A stretch of 64,000 nt of DNA from Albibacillus kandeliae (lineage in GTDB: Bacteria > Pseudomonadota > Alphaproteobacteria > Rhodobacterales > Rhodobacteraceae): the NCBI RefSeq assembly GCF_003116585.1, contig NZ_QEHM01000002.1, positions 86,549 to 150,548 on the forward strand, written 5' to 3'. Under the pieces are notes generated by a model, which was given only the letters and a program-made list of their open reading frames with translations, was not told where the DNA came from and did no database searches. A program made the position numbers and the translations under genes. Shown here in pieces: positions 37,448-47,503 of this stretch. How positions within the stretch are numbered: the first letter of the stretch is position 1; each line of letters opens with the position of its first letter.

Positions 37448-40400
37448 ATGGCAAGTTCTTCATTTGATTTTCTGGCGGCTCAGAAAGTAATGCAGGCCGG
37501 CAGTCAAAACGGCGTGATTAGATTTGCGAAACAGCTCGTTGGCTTTGATCGAGGTGTCGCAGCACAGGCCATTGGCGGTCTCATGCTCTGTCCAGCCATG
37601 CAGGCTTCCACCTATAGATTAGAAATGCTGGCCCATGCCGTGGTGTCGACTTGCGCTGGGGACAAGCCACCTCGTCAACGTGATTTGTCGAAGTGGCTTG
37701 CGGCTGCGGGGAAGGTAGTCGGCCACCATGAAGATCCTGCCGAGGATGTCTTCTTGGGACGTGTCACTTACGACGGTGGAAACTACCGTGTTTTGGAAGG
37801 ACTGAGTGAGGGCGGATGCTTCCACCTCCAAGTCTTAATGAAAATTGTCGAAAACATGCCAGAAACATTCCGTGAACTAAAGGATGCGTGTCAGGCATGC
37901 CTCATTCTTTCGGATGCAATGTGCGAACGTGCTGGACTTGTCGCCTTCGAGGTTGGGGCCGAAAACCCTATACGGAAGCGCGTCCCGCCGACCGACCTCC
38001 CTCCGGTTCGGACGCTATCGAGTTGGGTCAGATTCTCGGAAGCGGAACTTAGTGCATTGGACATTACAATGGCGGCCTTGGGCGGCTTTGTCCTGGCCCC
38101 TGAGCATTCCAATGTGTTGGGGACGTACGCGGGAGATAGCGCGCTTTTCCGCAAACCGCTTTTTTACCACGATGAAAATATTGTTGTGGCGCTTCCGACT
38201 GCGATTGGGCCGGCCATCCGCAGCCTTGTGATAGATTTTTGTCGGTCACTTGGGCCTGCTGGAGAGCAGCTCTTTCGGATGCAGCACCTCTCGATAATCG
38301 CAAATCAAATGCTTGAAACGCCCATGATCGATAGTATCGGGATGAGGCCATCACCCTTGACACTTGATCCAGTTGTCCCGAGACCGCCCGTCGAAATTGA
38401 TCCGGGATATTGGGTGCAAGTCGTTATCGTCGCTGACGATCTCTCAGGTTTTGAACAGGATGGCCTGATGGGGACTTCGCAGAATGGCGCGAAAGCACAG
38501 ATTAAGCTGGCGGAGGCGATCCGGTCTGCACGAGAGCGATGCGAAGGGTCCGCGAATTTCAAGGCAGGCCTCACCTTTGTGATCTTCTGTGGCTTTGGTC
38601 GCGGTCAAATGGTTGAGTTGCCTGATCGCAGTGACCATTGGTTTGTAGAGGCTGCAAGCGCATACGACGCTGAAGTGCTTGGTTGGCGCACAGACTTCTC
38701 CATGTTCGATCTGTTGCGCCTTTCAATGACCGAGCTTGATCTCAACTCCAAAGGGTTTGAAATGCCCCACATTAATGGCCTTCTCGCGCAGGTCGGGGAT
38801 TCTATTAGGAATGGTGGCCACCTAATACCGCACAACGACCTGCCTGACGGGATGTCCGGTGGATTAATCGTGGGCCGGACGAACGGGCAGCTGCAGCTAA
38901 GAGTGGAGCATCATCAACGCCATGATCGGCGCATCGTGCTCACGCCTGACGGCAAATTCGCCGCAGTACGAAAAGCAGGCAGTGGAGCACGTTCTCCAGG
39001 GGGCGTTTGCCACCTCTACAGATCAATGGAGGACGCACGAAATAGACGATTCCGCGCGGTCTGGATTAAACGTGAGAGAACTTGGTGGGTTGAGACCCGT
39101 CCGCGATCGAAAAATAATCTTTCGCCCTGCTACAGAAGCTTCGAAGCACTTCGAACATGGATTCAGAGAATAGCCCCCGTGCTTGATGAGGCCATTCCTG
39201 AACTGCCAGATCTCCTTTTGTGGGACCTTAAGATCGACCCCCAGCCGCCGACTCCTTCTGCCGACCTTGTCCCAGCGGGCTCGGACGACATTAGGGCATC
39301 AATCCACCTGCAGTGCGCCCCACAGGGGGTAATCACAACAACTGTCGCACCTGAGTTTTGGCTGGGCTTGTCCAATGATAGCAATGTCGCAGAAGCTACT
39401 CTCGTCGAGGCTTTCGTGCTCGGCGCTCTGCGCCTTACCGGTAGGGAAGAGAGTGAGTTGCCGACGATCACGGGTAGGATCGTGTCATCGCCTGATGCTC
39501 GACAACTGCATGCATTCGCTCCACAAGACTTCCGCGATCACATGCGAGATACATTCGATCGGCGCGTCATAGAAATCAGTTCCATGCAAGATGCTGCAAT
39601 ACGGATCGGGCTCGGTTGGAGCGGTGTCGAGCGCCCCGGGGGCCGAGTCTATGGCGTAGAGGCCTGTACGGATGCTCTGAACAAAATCACGGCCGCCGCG
39701 GAGGACGATCTTTGTGAAGACCTGTCGTCTTTTAGCCGGCAAGGATTGATTGAAGCAGCAGTCCGAAACCATGAGGCAGCGGCAATCGATGCTCGGCGAT
39801 GGAAGAAGACCTCCGGTGCAATCATTGCTTTGTCTGACAACGAGGCCGCAGTGCGGTCTGAAATCGCGGAGACCCTGTTTGGCTTGAACGGGGTGTCGTT
39901 GGCTTGCCGCCTGCTCATTGAGATCGGTCTTCACCATTGCCCCGAAAAAGGTGGATTGGAGGTGGGCGATATCGACCTTTCTCGGCTCATGGCGAGGGTG
40001 ATGATGATCGTACATCTTGGCGGATATTCGGACGCCATCCAGTATGGGGCGATGAAGCCAGAGTTACGTATCTCGCCTGCGGGAGAGGTTCAGATCGACG
40101 TCACCTTCTTTGATGGGATTATGGAGCCGGTCGGCAGAGCTTTCACCGATCGGCAGGTTGATCGAGAGCGAATGTCCTATAGCATTTCACTTCGAGAACC
40201 CGAATTGGCCGATGAGAGTCAAAACGGGAAGATAGACAACGATTTCGAGATAGCTTGGGCAGAAGAGTTCGGCGCAAGTTTCTGGGCGTACCGATCAACT
40301 ATGGATGAGCTTGAGAATCTTTGTGCGCAGCAAGAGCAATCGTGGATTATCCTTCCTAGACCCAAATTGATTGCTCTTCTTGAGACGGAGGGCGCTCCCA

Positions 40401-41158
40401 AGGTATTAGAAATGCTCGAGAGCGTGCCGAGAGAGCATTGGAAATCGGTGCCGCAAGGCTACGATGATGCAGATCGGCAGCCATGGCGTTTCAAGCGTCG
40501 TCTTTCTATCGCGAGGCGACCTATTGTGAGGCTCGGACTGGGCGCTGATGCAAACGTGCTCGTGGCACCAGGGATGATCAGAGAAAGCCTGTCGGCAACG
40601 GTCCACAATATGTATGAAGGTTACTATGAGCCGTCTCGGCTGGCCTCCCGCAAGATGCGCCGTTGGGCCGACAAAGTTTCAAACGCGAACGGTACAGAAT
40701 TTGAGGAGGAGGTTGCATCAAAGCTCACGGACTTCGGTTGGTCCGTCAGAAGAGGCATCAAGTTCGGCGAAATTCTTGGGCGCCACCCAGACGAAGATCC
40801 CGGAGACATCGATGTGCTTGCATGGAATGAGGCAGGGTGCGTTATGCTTCTGGAATGCAAGCACCTCCAGTTCGCCAAAACGGCAAGCGAGATTGCAAAG
40901 CAACTCTCCAAGTTCAGAGGTGAGGTTGATGACAAAGGAAGGCCTGATCGCCTCGCAAAACACTTGAGACGTTGGGCGTTAGCTCGGCAAAACATTGACG
41001 CGTTTTCGAACTTCACTCGCCTTAAGGATCCGGAAATCGGAGCTGGCCTAGTATTTTCTAACACCGTGCCGATGCAATTCGCGGTTGATCGTATGCGCGA
41101 ACAGCTATGGACGGGAACGATCGAGCAAATTGGTGCGCTTTCGGATCGATTGGGTTAG
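37448..41158 (+). CDS. Large unclassified protein with C-terminal PD-(D/E)XK nuclease-like domain
   Basis: A 1236-residue soluble protein with no family I recognise over its first ~1050 residues. It has no Walker A motif, signal peptide or membrane helix. Near residues 1080-1140 is a convincing restriction-endonuclease-like core: FEEEVASKL (first Glu), GDIDVLAW (Asp) and VMLLECKHLQF (Glu-x-Lys), followed by EIAKQLSKFRG. A nuclease end on a long protein, directly behind a tRNA and facing a DUF3800 gene, is typical of defence islands; defence is inference. ATG 37448 is chosen; a TTG at 37433 and a GTG at 37439 are in frame. Ribosome-binding site is weak. Base use is clearly less G+C-rich than the core genes. 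Confidence 0.8.
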   Translation: MASSSFDFLAAQKVMQAGSQNGVIRFAKQLVGFDRGVAAQAIGGLMLCPAMQASTYRLEMLAHAVVSTCAGDKPPRQRDLSKWLAAAGKVVGHHEDPAEDVFLGRVTYDGGNYRVLEGLSEGGCFHLQVLMKIVENMPETFRELKDACQACLILSDAMCERAGLVAFEVGAENPIRKRVPPTDLPPVRTLSSWVRFSEAELSALDITMAALGGFVLAPEHSNVLGTYAGDSALFRKPLFYHDENIVVALPTAIGPAIRSLVIDFCRSLGPAGEQLFRMQHLSIIANQMLETPMIDSIGMRPSPLTLDPVVPRPPVEIDPGYWVQVVIVADDLSGFEQDGLMGTSQNGAKAQIKLAEAIRSARERCEGSANFKAGLTFVIFCGFGRGQMVELPDRSDHWFVEAASAYDAEVLGWRTDFSMFDLLRLSMTELDLNSKGFEMPHINGLLAQVGDSIRNGGHLIPHNDLPDGMSGGLIVGRTNGQLQLRVEHHQRHDRRIVLTPDGKFAAVRKAGSGARSPGGVCHLYRSMEDARNRRFRAVWIKRERTWWVETRPRSKNNLSPCYRSFEALRTWIQRIAPVLDEAIPELPDLLLWDLKIDPQPPTPSADLVPAGSDDIRASIHLQCAPQGVITTTVAPEFWLGLSNDSNVAEATLVEAFVLGALRLTGREESELPTITGRIVSSPDARQLHAFAPQDFRDHMRDTFDRRVIEISSMQDAAIRIGLGWSGVERPGGRVYGVEACTDALNKITAAAEDDLCEDLSSFSRQGLIEAAVRNHEAAAIDARRWKKTSGAIIALSDNEAAVRSEIAETLFGLNGVSLACRLLIEIGLHHCPEKGGLEVGDIDLSRLMARVMMIVHLGGYSDAIQYGAMKPELRISPAGEVQIDVTFFDGIMEPVGRAFTDRQVDRERMSYSISLREPELADESQNGKIDNDFEIAWAEEFGASFWAYRSTMDELENLCAQQEQSWIILPRPKLIALLETEGAPKVLEMLESVPREHWKSVPQGYDDADRQPWRFKRRLSIARRPIVRLGLGADANVLVAPGMIRESLSATVHNMYEGYYEPSRLASRKMRRWADKVSNANGTEFEEEVASKLTDFGWSVRRGIKFGEILGRHPDEDPGDIDVLAWNEAGCVMLLECKHLQFAKTASEIAKQLSKFRGEVDDKGRPDRLAKHLRRWALARQNIDAFSNFTRLKDPEIGAGLVFSNTVPMQFAVDRMREQLWTGTIEQIGALSDRLG

Positions 41159-41353
41159 TAGCGCGTTGCAAATTGGCTAATCCGGAGAGGCTCCTGCGTA
41201 TGGGCGTCCGGCGCAAGATGCGATTGACTACTTTGCATCCGCAGATTAGCCCGCGTTCGGCCAGTAACTGTTTAGTGTCGATCGACTCCGTTATTTTGTT
41301 GAATGTCAGCTTCCGTAGTGGGGCTGGCGTGCGTTCGGACCTGCGGCGGAATT

Positions 41354-41410
41354 CCGGAAACCGCCCTTCGTGTCGTAGGTTGGTGGGGCATGAATGTCGT
41401 GGAAGGGCTG
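41354..41410 (+). repeat. Degenerate intergenic repeat, copy on plus strand
   Basis: This stretch shares CCGGAA-CCGCCCTT-GTG and, further on, AATGTCGTGGAAGGGC with the reverse complement of 42768-42840. The two copies flank the DUF3800 gene in opposite orientation, with a variable spacer between the conserved ends. Confidence 0.55.
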
Positions 41411-41455
41411 TCTCTACCATTTCAGGCGCAGTATGCAGATAGCAGACCTTTCGCT

Positions 41456-42586
41456 TCATCTGAGGGAAGCTACCGCCGCTCGGCGCTTGCGTTCCATCTC
41501 TTCGACGGCAGCTTGGACCTCCGGCGATATCGGATTCTCTGGTCCCGGCAGCGGGAGGTCGGCCAGGAACCGCCAGCGGCGATCGAGTGCAGCAAGTGAG
41601 ACCTCATCGGTATGTCCGCGCCGTGTTTGCCAAAAGAATAGGCTTTTCAGCTCGTCCGACACGGGCTTACCCTCGCGCATCCTCTTCGCGGTCCAGAGCG
41701 TGACATCGACAAGCTCGAGCCCAGCACTTTCATCGCCAGGTTTGTATTCAGGTGGAATCTCCGGGAGCGTCGAGTAATCGAAGTCGGGCATGCCAGGGCC
41801 GAGGCTGGACTTATGGCCGCGCAGCTTCTGGTAAATTTCTGCCAACTCCGCTTGCGCTTTATTAAACTCAGTCTGACGGTCGACAGTAATCTTATGCACT
41901 TTCTGCCGCATGGCCGTTGACTCCCTGCCGATTCCGTAAAGGACCGATTGGAAGCCGACCAAATTGGGGGAGATCTGTAACGAGGTATCATAGTTGCCCA
42001 CGCCGTAACTGATCTCGTCGGGATTTGCATCTGCCCAGCGGATGGCACCGTCTATGAGTTCCCGCGAGCGGGCATCAGGCAGCATTTTGATGTTGGCGAG
42101 TAGCCGTCTGTGGACATCCTGAAGCATCTTGGCACAGCGTGCAGTGTTTTTCTCCAGTCTCGCCTTCCACGCAGCTTTGGCGATGTCCTCATCGAACAGG
42201 TGCGCAACTTTGAAGAGCAAGGGGTAACGCAACGGAGTCCAATAATGATTCCACGCGACTGCATCATTCAAGCCTGCATCGAAGACTTGGTCGAAATAGC
42301 TAATGATTGCATGATCTTTCTTGTCGACCGTGAAGATCGAAAACCGAAGATCGTTCTTCTTGCTAAATTTCTCAAGTCGTTCAGCAATTGTCGTCAGCTT
42401 TGCGACGCCAAGCTCATTGGCGTGAATTCGCTTCACTCCAAGCTCTTTTCTAAGCGTCCGTAACAGCGGGGCGGAAATCACATCCAGATTGGCGCGGGCC
42501 CCGAGAACCCCATAATAGAGCAGTGGCTGGGCAGGGTCGAATAGATGTAACCCTGTATTTCCGCTTTCATCGACATAATAATACAT
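41456..42586 (-). CDS. DUF3800 protein
   Basis: A 376-residue DUF3800 protein. The family signature YYYVDESGNTGLHLFD is at the N-terminus. Further acidic residues in VKRIHANEL and DFDYSTLPEIPPEYKPGDESAGLELVDVTLWTAKRM resemble the family's RNase H-like metal site. DUF3800 genes are frequent in mobile and defence islands; the biochemical role is not settled. The ATG at 42586 is chosen because the signature begins at once; earlier in-frame starts exist. It is convergent with the large nuclease-domain gene, with 297 bases between. Confidence 0.78.
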   Translation of the reverse strand: MYYYVDESGNTGLHLFDPAQPLLYYGVLGARANLDVISAPLLRTLRKELGVKRIHANELGVAKLTTIAERLEKFSKKNDLRFSIFTVDKKDHAIISYFDQVFDAGLNDAVAWNHYWTPLRYPLLFKVAHLFDEDIAKAAWKARLEKNTARCAKMLQDVHRRLLANIKMLPDARSRELIDGAIRWADANPDEISYGVGNYDTSLQISPNLVGFQSVLYGIGRESTAMRQKVHKITVDRQTEFNKAQAELAEIYQKLRGHKSSLGPGMPDFDYSTLPEIPPEYKPGDESAGLELVDVTLWTAKRMREGKPVSDELKSLFFWQTRRGHTDEVSLAALDRRWRFLADLPLPGPENPISPEVQAAVEEMERKRRAAVASLR

Positions 42587-42767
42587 GATTTTTCCCGGCG
42601 AATTGAGCATACTATGTGCCACCGTATATCTCGCGGTCAATGCCCCGACAGCCAAGTCCGCTTTCCGACCTCTGTGTAGATCACCTACGGCTCAGCGGGA
42701 TGATCCTGGCGGAATGTCCGCTTCGGCGTTGAGGCAAGGGTGCTTTCGCGCGTGCAGCGAACTGCAG

Positions 42768-42840
42768 CTTCCCGCCCTTCCACGACATTGGTGCAAGGCG
42801 CAGCATTCGACCGAGCGTGGTCACTAAGGGCGGGTTCCGG
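42768..42840 (-). repeat. Degenerate intergenic repeat, copy on minus strand
   Basis: Inverted partner of 41354-41410. On the minus strand it reads CCGGAACCCGCCCTTAGTG and later CAATGTCGTGGAAGGGCGG. It is embedded in about 340 bases of gene-free DNA (42587-42932) between DUF3800 and the sulfatase gene. Confidence 0.55.
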
Positions 42841-42932
42841 CCGTTCGCTGCAGACATGCTCGACGACTGCAATGCGCACTTTCTGCCGTTCGCCGCGCTA
42901 CAGCGAACGGCCCGAATTGAGTTCTTCGCGCG

Positions 42933-45266
42933 TTACTGCACCTCAATGACCACGCTCTCGATGCCGCCGGTGAATTCGAACGGCGGCTCGTAGGCCGAGG
43001 TGACCGGCTGGCCGCTGTCCTCGCCGATGCCAAAGGTGTCGATGCCGAAGCGGCCCGCGACGGTCGACTCCATCGACCCTGTCGCAACCTCGGTGCCATT
43101 GACCGACAGGGTGATCTCGGCCCCTTTGCCGGCCTCACCCTCGGCGCCCTGGTAAGCGAAATCGAGGGTGATCTCGGCCTCGCCCTCGGGCAGCGGCTCG
43201 CTGCCCTTCACCTCGGTGTGCTTCTCGAAGAGGTTGTAGTCGAAGATCGGCACCCCGCCGTCGACGTAGAGCACCATGCCCGCGGCGACGCCGCCGAAGC
43301 CCATGATCACGCCCTCGGTTGCCGCGCCCTCGGTCTCGACCTTGGCGGTCAGCGTCCACGAGCGGTTCTTCATCGGCGGCGCGGCGGGCTCGGCGATGCG
43401 GATCGCGCCCTCGTAGTAGGTGAAGGTCTTGTTGCCCTCGACCGCGCCCGGCACCGGCGGCTTGGCGATGGCAAGCCGGGCCGAGCCGCGATCATCGAGC
43501 GGCAGCACGCCATATTTCTCGAAGGCCTCGTCGAGCATCGCCTTGAGCTCCTCCAGCTTCTCTGGGTTCTCGGCGGCAAGGTCGTTGGCCTCGGAGAAAT
43601 CCTCGTCGAGGTTGTAGAGCTCCCACTTGTCCTGGTCCCAGTTGCCCGGCGCGTAATCCTGCCGCCAGGGGAAGGTATGCTGGGCGTTGGCCTTCCAGCC
43701 GTCGGCGTACATCGAGCGGTTCGAGAAGACCTCGAAATACTGCTGGGTGCGGCCCTTGAACTCGGGGTCGGTGAAGCTGGCGAGGAAGCTCTCGCCCTCG
43801 AGCGGTTTCTGGTCGATGCCGTTGACGCTGTCGGGCATGGGGATATGCGCCGCCTCGAGGATGGTCGGCACCACGTCGACAAGGTGCAGGAAGGCGGTGC
43901 GCGGCGCGTCGTCATGCTGAATTTTCGCGGGCCAGCTGATCACCATCGGGTTGCGCGTGCCGCCGAGGTGCGAGGCCACCTGCTTGACCCACTGGAAGGG
44001 CGTGTTGCCCGCCCAGGCCCAGCCGACCGGGTAATGCGGCTCGGACTCCGGCCCACCGAGCTTGTCGATGTTGGCCTTGATGTCCTCGAGGTCCGAGGGG
44101 ATGCCGTTGAGGTTCATGATCTCGTTGAGCGTGCCATCCGGCCCGCCCTCGGACGAGGCGCCGTTGTCGCCGACGATGTAGACCACCATGGTGTTCTCGG
44201 CGTCGGGCAGTTCCTTCACCGCGTCGAGCAGCCGCCCGACCTCGTGGTCGGTGAAGGCGAAGTAGCCGGCGAAATTCTCCATGAGGTCGTCATAGACCTC
44301 CTTCTGCACGTCGCTGAGCGTGTCCCAGGCGGGCACCCACTCGGGGCGCGGGGTCAGCTCGGTGCCCTCGGGGAGAAGCCCCATCTCCTGCTGCTTGGCG
44401 AAGACCTGGTTGCGGTACTCCTCCCAGCCCATGTCGAAGGCGCCGTCGAACTGCTGGCGCCACTCGGCGGTGACATGGTGCGGCGCGTGCATGGCGCCGG
44501 GGGCGAAATACATGAAGAAGGGCTTGCCCGGCGCGACCGACTTGGCGAACTTCATCCGCGCGATGGCGCGGTCGGTCATGTCGGTCATCAGGTGATAGCC
44601 CTCTTCGGGCGTTTTGTCGGGCTCGACCGGGACGGTGTTCTCGAAGAGCACCGGGTAGTACTGGTGCGTCTCGCCCGAGTTGAAGCCGTAGAAGTAGTCA
44701 AAGCCCATGCCGGTTGGCCAGCGGTCGAACGGGCCGGTGACGGTCTGCTCCCAGTCGGGGGTGTTGTGGTTCTTGCCGAACCACCAGGTGGCATAGCCGT
44801 TGTCCTTGAGGATCTCGGCGATGGTCGCGGTCTCCTTCGGCAGCATGGTCGAGTAGCTGGGGAAGCCGGTGGCCCATTCCATCAGGAAGCCGTTGCCGGT
44901 GCTGTGGTGGTTGCGCCCCGTAAGCAGCGCGGCGCGCGAGGGGCCGCAGATGGCGGTGGTGTGAAAGCGGGTGTAGCGCAGCCCCTCGGCCGCCAGCTGG
45001 TCGAGCGCCGGGGTGGGGATCAGCCCGCCGAAGGTCGAGGTCTGGCCGAACCCCACATCGTCGAGCAGGATGACGATGACGTTGGGCGCGCCCTCGGGGG
45101 CGGCGACGGGTTCCTGCCAATCTGCCTCCGAGTCCTCGTAGGTCTCGCCGATGGTGCCCTCGAAGGGTGCCAGCGGAACCGGCAGCTTGCTGCGGTCGGG
45201 CCAGTCCTGGGCGTGGGCCTGGCTCGCCAGCGCCACCACGGCAACCGCAATGAAAAATCTATTCAT
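42933..45266 (-). CDS. Secreted arylsulfatase (type I, Cys-type)
   Basis: A 777-residue periplasmic or extracellular sulfatase. A signal peptide ([19 protein letters not shown]) is cut before QDWPD. The metal-binding [11 protein letters not shown] motif (Asp69, Asp70) and the active-site [11 protein letters not shown] motif follow; Cys108 would become formylglycine. The C-terminal ~150 residues form an extra beta-sandwich-like domain. The sulfated substrate is unknown; marine polysaccharides are plausible. No formylglycine-generating enzyme is encoded nearby. ATG 45266 has AGGTG upstream. A Crp/Fnr-type regulator is divergent. Confidence 0.92.
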   Translation of the reverse strand: MNRFFIAVAVVALASQAHAQDWPDRSKLPVPLAPFEGTIGETYEDSEADWQEPVAAPEGAPNVIVILLDDVGFGQTSTFGGLIPTPALDQLAAEGLRYTRFHTTAICGPSRAALLTGRNHHSTGNGFLMEWATGFPSYSTMLPKETATIAEILKDNGYATWWFGKNHNTPDWEQTVTGPFDRWPTGMGFDYFYGFNSGETHQYYPVLFENTVPVEPDKTPEEGYHLMTDMTDRAIARMKFAKSVAPGKPFFMYFAPGAMHAPHHVTAEWRQQFDGAFDMGWEEYRNQVFAKQQEMGLLPEGTELTPRPEWVPAWDTLSDVQKEVYDDLMENFAGYFAFTDHEVGRLLDAVKELPDAENTMVVYIVGDNGASSEGGPDGTLNEIMNLNGIPSDLEDIKANIDKLGGPESEPHYPVGWAWAGNTPFQWVKQVASHLGGTRNPMVISWPAKIQHDDAPRTAFLHLVDVVPTILEAAHIPMPDSVNGIDQKPLEGESFLASFTDPEFKGRTQQYFEVFSNRSMYADGWKANAQHTFPWRQDYAPGNWDQDKWELYNLDEDFSEANDLAAENPEKLEELKAMLDEAFEKYGVLPLDDRGSARLAIAKPPVPGAVEGNKTFTYYEGAIRIAEPAAPPMKNRSWTLTAKVETEGAATEGVIMGFGGVAAGMVLYVDGGVPIFDYNLFEKHTEVKGSEPLPEGEAEITLDFAYQGAEGEAGKGAEITLSVNGTEVATGSMESTVAGRFGIDTFGIGEDSGQPVTSAYEPPFEFTGGIESVVIEVQ

Positions 45267-45283
45267 ATCAGCACCTTTGACTT

Positions 45284-45304
45284 CAACGTCTGCGATTGAC
45301 GTTG
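45284..45304. promoter_or_regulatory. Palindrome CAACGT-N9-ACGTTG between sulfatase and Crp-like gene
   Basis: A perfect 6-bp dyad with a 9-base centre lies 18 bases upstream of the sulfatase ATG, in the 141-base gap between two divergent genes. It could bind a dimeric regulator, plausibly the neighbouring Crp/Fnr-type protein, although the half-site is not the textbook Crp or Fnr sequence. Confidence 0.45.
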
Positions 45305-45407
45305 GTTTCTTGAAAAGAAGATCGATCAAAATTGAAGCGCGCTAGGCACCACGTCGCGCAATTGATTACCACAGTGACCGCTGCTAACTTGCTCAATACT
45401 GTGCATC

Positions 45408-46127
45408 ATGTTGGGATTTTTCATGTCGAGAGGCGAGCCGGGGGCGATTTTCCACCGACGCGGCTGGCTGGCGGCGCAGCCTGAGCCGTTCCGCAATGCC
45501 TGGATGGAAATCTCTGAGTTGCGTTCCGTCTCGCGTGGCGACCGGCTCTACTCGCTGGGTGATCCGCCCGGAGGGGTTTACGGCATCGCCGAGGGGTTCG
45601 CCGACGTCATGACCGCCTCGGGATACGAGCCGCCGGTCCTCGCCCATATCGCGCGTCCCGGCTGGTGGGTCGGAGAGGCCGCCGCGGTTACCGGCTCTCC
45701 CCGTCGCGTCGAAATCCGGGCCCGGACAGACCTACGGGTCTGCTATGTCTCGCTGCGGCGCCTGGAGGAGCTTGAAGAGGTCTTCCCGATCATTTGGCGA
45801 CTGCTCGCCCAAATGACCGTGCTCCATCTCGACAACGCGCTCATGTACGCCGCCTCGCTGCTCAAGGGCGATGCCCGAACCAAGCTTGTCAGCACGCTCG
45901 TGCGGCTCGCTGGGCCGGAGATGCTCTATGAGGCCGACATCTCGATCCCCTGTTCGCAACAGGACCTTGGCGAGATGTCGGGCCTATCGCGAAACAGCAT
46001 CGGACCGGCGTTTCGCGCTCTCGAGGGCGACGGGTTGATCAGGCGCGGGGCCTATGGCTCGATCACTTACAACCCGATCCAGCTGTCGAGAATGATGGAG
46101 GCTGGTCTGAGCCGCGGCTCAAGATGA
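45408..46127 (+). CDS. Crp/Fnr-family transcriptional regulator
   Basis: A 239-residue regulator. A cyclic-nucleotide-binding-like beta-barrel (residues ~40-130, with GDRLYSLGDPPGGVYGIAEG) precedes a long dimerisation helix and a winged helix with SQQDLGEMSGLSRNSIGPAFRALEGDGLI. There is no Fnr-type N-terminal Cys cluster, so it is not an oxygen sensor of that kind. A second start (ATG 45423) is possible. Being divergent from the sulfatase gene, it probably controls it; the effector is unknown. Confidence 0.85.
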   Translation: MLGFFMSRGEPGAIFHRRGWLAAQPEPFRNAWMEISELRSVSRGDRLYSLGDPPGGVYGIAEGFADVMTASGYEPPVLAHIARPGWWVGEAAAVTGSPRRVEIRARTDLRVCYVSLRRLEELEEVFPIIWRLLAQMTVLHLDNALMYAASLLKGDARTKLVSTLVRLAGPEMLYEADISIPCSQQDLGEMSGLSRNSIGPAFRALEGDGLIRRGAYGSITYNPIQLSRMMEAGLSRGSR

Positions 46128-46540
46128 TCCACCGAGCGTTCATTATGGAATCGAGGCCGCCGCGCTTCTGCGCTCTATTTCGCTTTGCTTGAATGTCGCA
46201 ATTGGGCCCGAAGCCGACTTTCGCTGCGCCTTGCGCGAAGGGCCGGCTTGGGCCGGTTGCGTCAGTCAGACCGGGCGCCGACCTCCCGGTTGCCATGTCC
46301 GCTACCTGCGCTTTCCGGTCATCCATGCGAAGCGCAGCATGACAACAGTCAAGGTCAACAAGGGTGAAGGTCGGCCAATCGTTGAGTGAAGATTAATGCC
46401 GGGTTGCGCGAATGCGCTGGCTCGGGAAGCGCGGAGGGATATTCCCGCACCGCCTACCTCTCTGATGCAGGGATTGGCGCGACACCGGCAAAGCCCAATT
46501 ATCTTGACAAGGTAGACTCGTTTGGGCGCTCATTACATCT
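46128..46540. other. Intergenic stretch with degenerate repeat-like sequence
   Basis: No gene is supported. From about 46193 to 46345 the sequence (GAATGTCGCAATTGGGCCCG, TGCGCCTTGCGCGAAGGGCC) has the same blend of motifs as the gene-free DNA around 37.2, 41.4 and 42.8 kb. I regard it as another decayed member of a family of intergenic repeats. A short, unsupported frame runs from 46386. Confidence 0.4.
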
Positions 46541-47503
46541 ATGCCCAAACGCCGCGACGCAAGCATCCTTCGACGCCTCCAATACTTCGAGGCAACAGCT
46601 AGGCTTAACTCGATTTCGGCTGCTGCGAAGGAGTTGGGGGTGTCACCGAGTGCGGTGAGCCACCAGCTTTCCGATCTGAAGAGGACGCTGGGTGAGGACC
46701 TGTTTGCAAAGTCAGGCAGGACCCTTAAATTGACAAACGCTGGTCAGATGCTTGCTCAAAGGCTGTCGACTGCATTCAACCTGCTCGATACCTCGATCGC
46801 AAAGGTCACAGGTGAAGACAGGCCAGTCGTAAGGATTGCGGCCTGTTCGGCTTTCGGGCCATTCTGGCTGGCCCCGCAGTTGGGCGTATTCCGCGATCTT
46901 CATCCTGAAATTGACGTGGAACTTCGCCTCTACGGTCAGGACCCGGAACTCACGAACGCTTCTGCAGATTGTATCGTCACCGCGCAAAAGGTTACCCCGG
47001 GTTACGCATCGATCGATCTGTTCCATGAAAGGGCGATCATGGTGGCTTCTCCGCTCGTAGCCGCTAATGAACAATTGGCCAACCTGCCGCTGATAACCAC
47101 GAACACGGATGACGATGATCTCGGAGCGGATTGGCATGAGTTCGTCGGTCAGACTGGCGCCTTCGCCCAGGTTCCAAACACGTCCGGCTGGCTGCGCTGT
47201 TCACACTACATTCTGGCTCTGGAAACAGCCAAGGCGGGCCTCGGCGTCGCCCTGATCCCAGATTTTGTGGCCGCCGCCGCGATTGAGGATGGTCATCTCA
47301 TTCGCATCGGTGAGGCCAGCTTCAACAATGAGGGCAGAGTCTATCGCCTGTGCTTCAAGGATGCGCGCAAGAACGACCGCGAGATTCAGGCGGTAGTGGG
47401 ATGGTTGCGCCGGGCCGTGCGCCACGACCAGCCCAATGGAGCACCGAAGGGACGCTGCGGCCTTGACCGCAAGCCAGAGCTTGGTTCGGCGGGTGACAAC
47501 TGA
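46541..47503 (+). CDS. LysR-family transcriptional regulator
   Basis: A 320-residue LysR-type regulator. The N-terminal winged helix reads FEATARLNSISAAAKELGVSPSAVSHQLSDLKRTLGEDLF, and a periplasmic-binding-protein-like effector domain follows from about residue 95 (VVRIAACSAFGPFWLAPQLG). The C-terminal region (CSHYILALETAKAGLGVALIPDFV) is like GcvA-type regulators. The C-terminal tail is longer than usual (QPNGAPKGRCGLDRKPELG). There is no divergent partner gene to suggest a target. Confidence 0.88.
   Translation: MPKRRDASILRRLQYFEATARLNSISAAAKELGVSPSAVSHQLSDLKRTLGEDLFAKSGRTLKLTNAGQMLAQRLSTAFNLLDTSIAKVTGEDRPVVRIAACSAFGPFWLAPQLGVFRDLHPEIDVELRLYGQDPELTNASADCIVTAQKVTPGYASIDLFHERAIMVASPLVAANEQLANLPLITTNTDDDDLGADWHEFVGQTGAFAQVPNTSGWLRCSHYILALETAKAGLGVALIPDFVAAAAIEDGHLIRIGEASFNNEGRVYRLCFKDARKNDREIQAVVGWLRRAVRHDQPNGAPKGRCGLDRKPELGSAGDN

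Noticed and set aside
43218..45299. 693-codon plus-strand frame opposite the arylsulfatase gene
   Set aside because: The composition (Val/Leu/Gly/His/Arg) is typical antisense translation; the sulfatase on the other strand has a signal peptide and active-site motifs.
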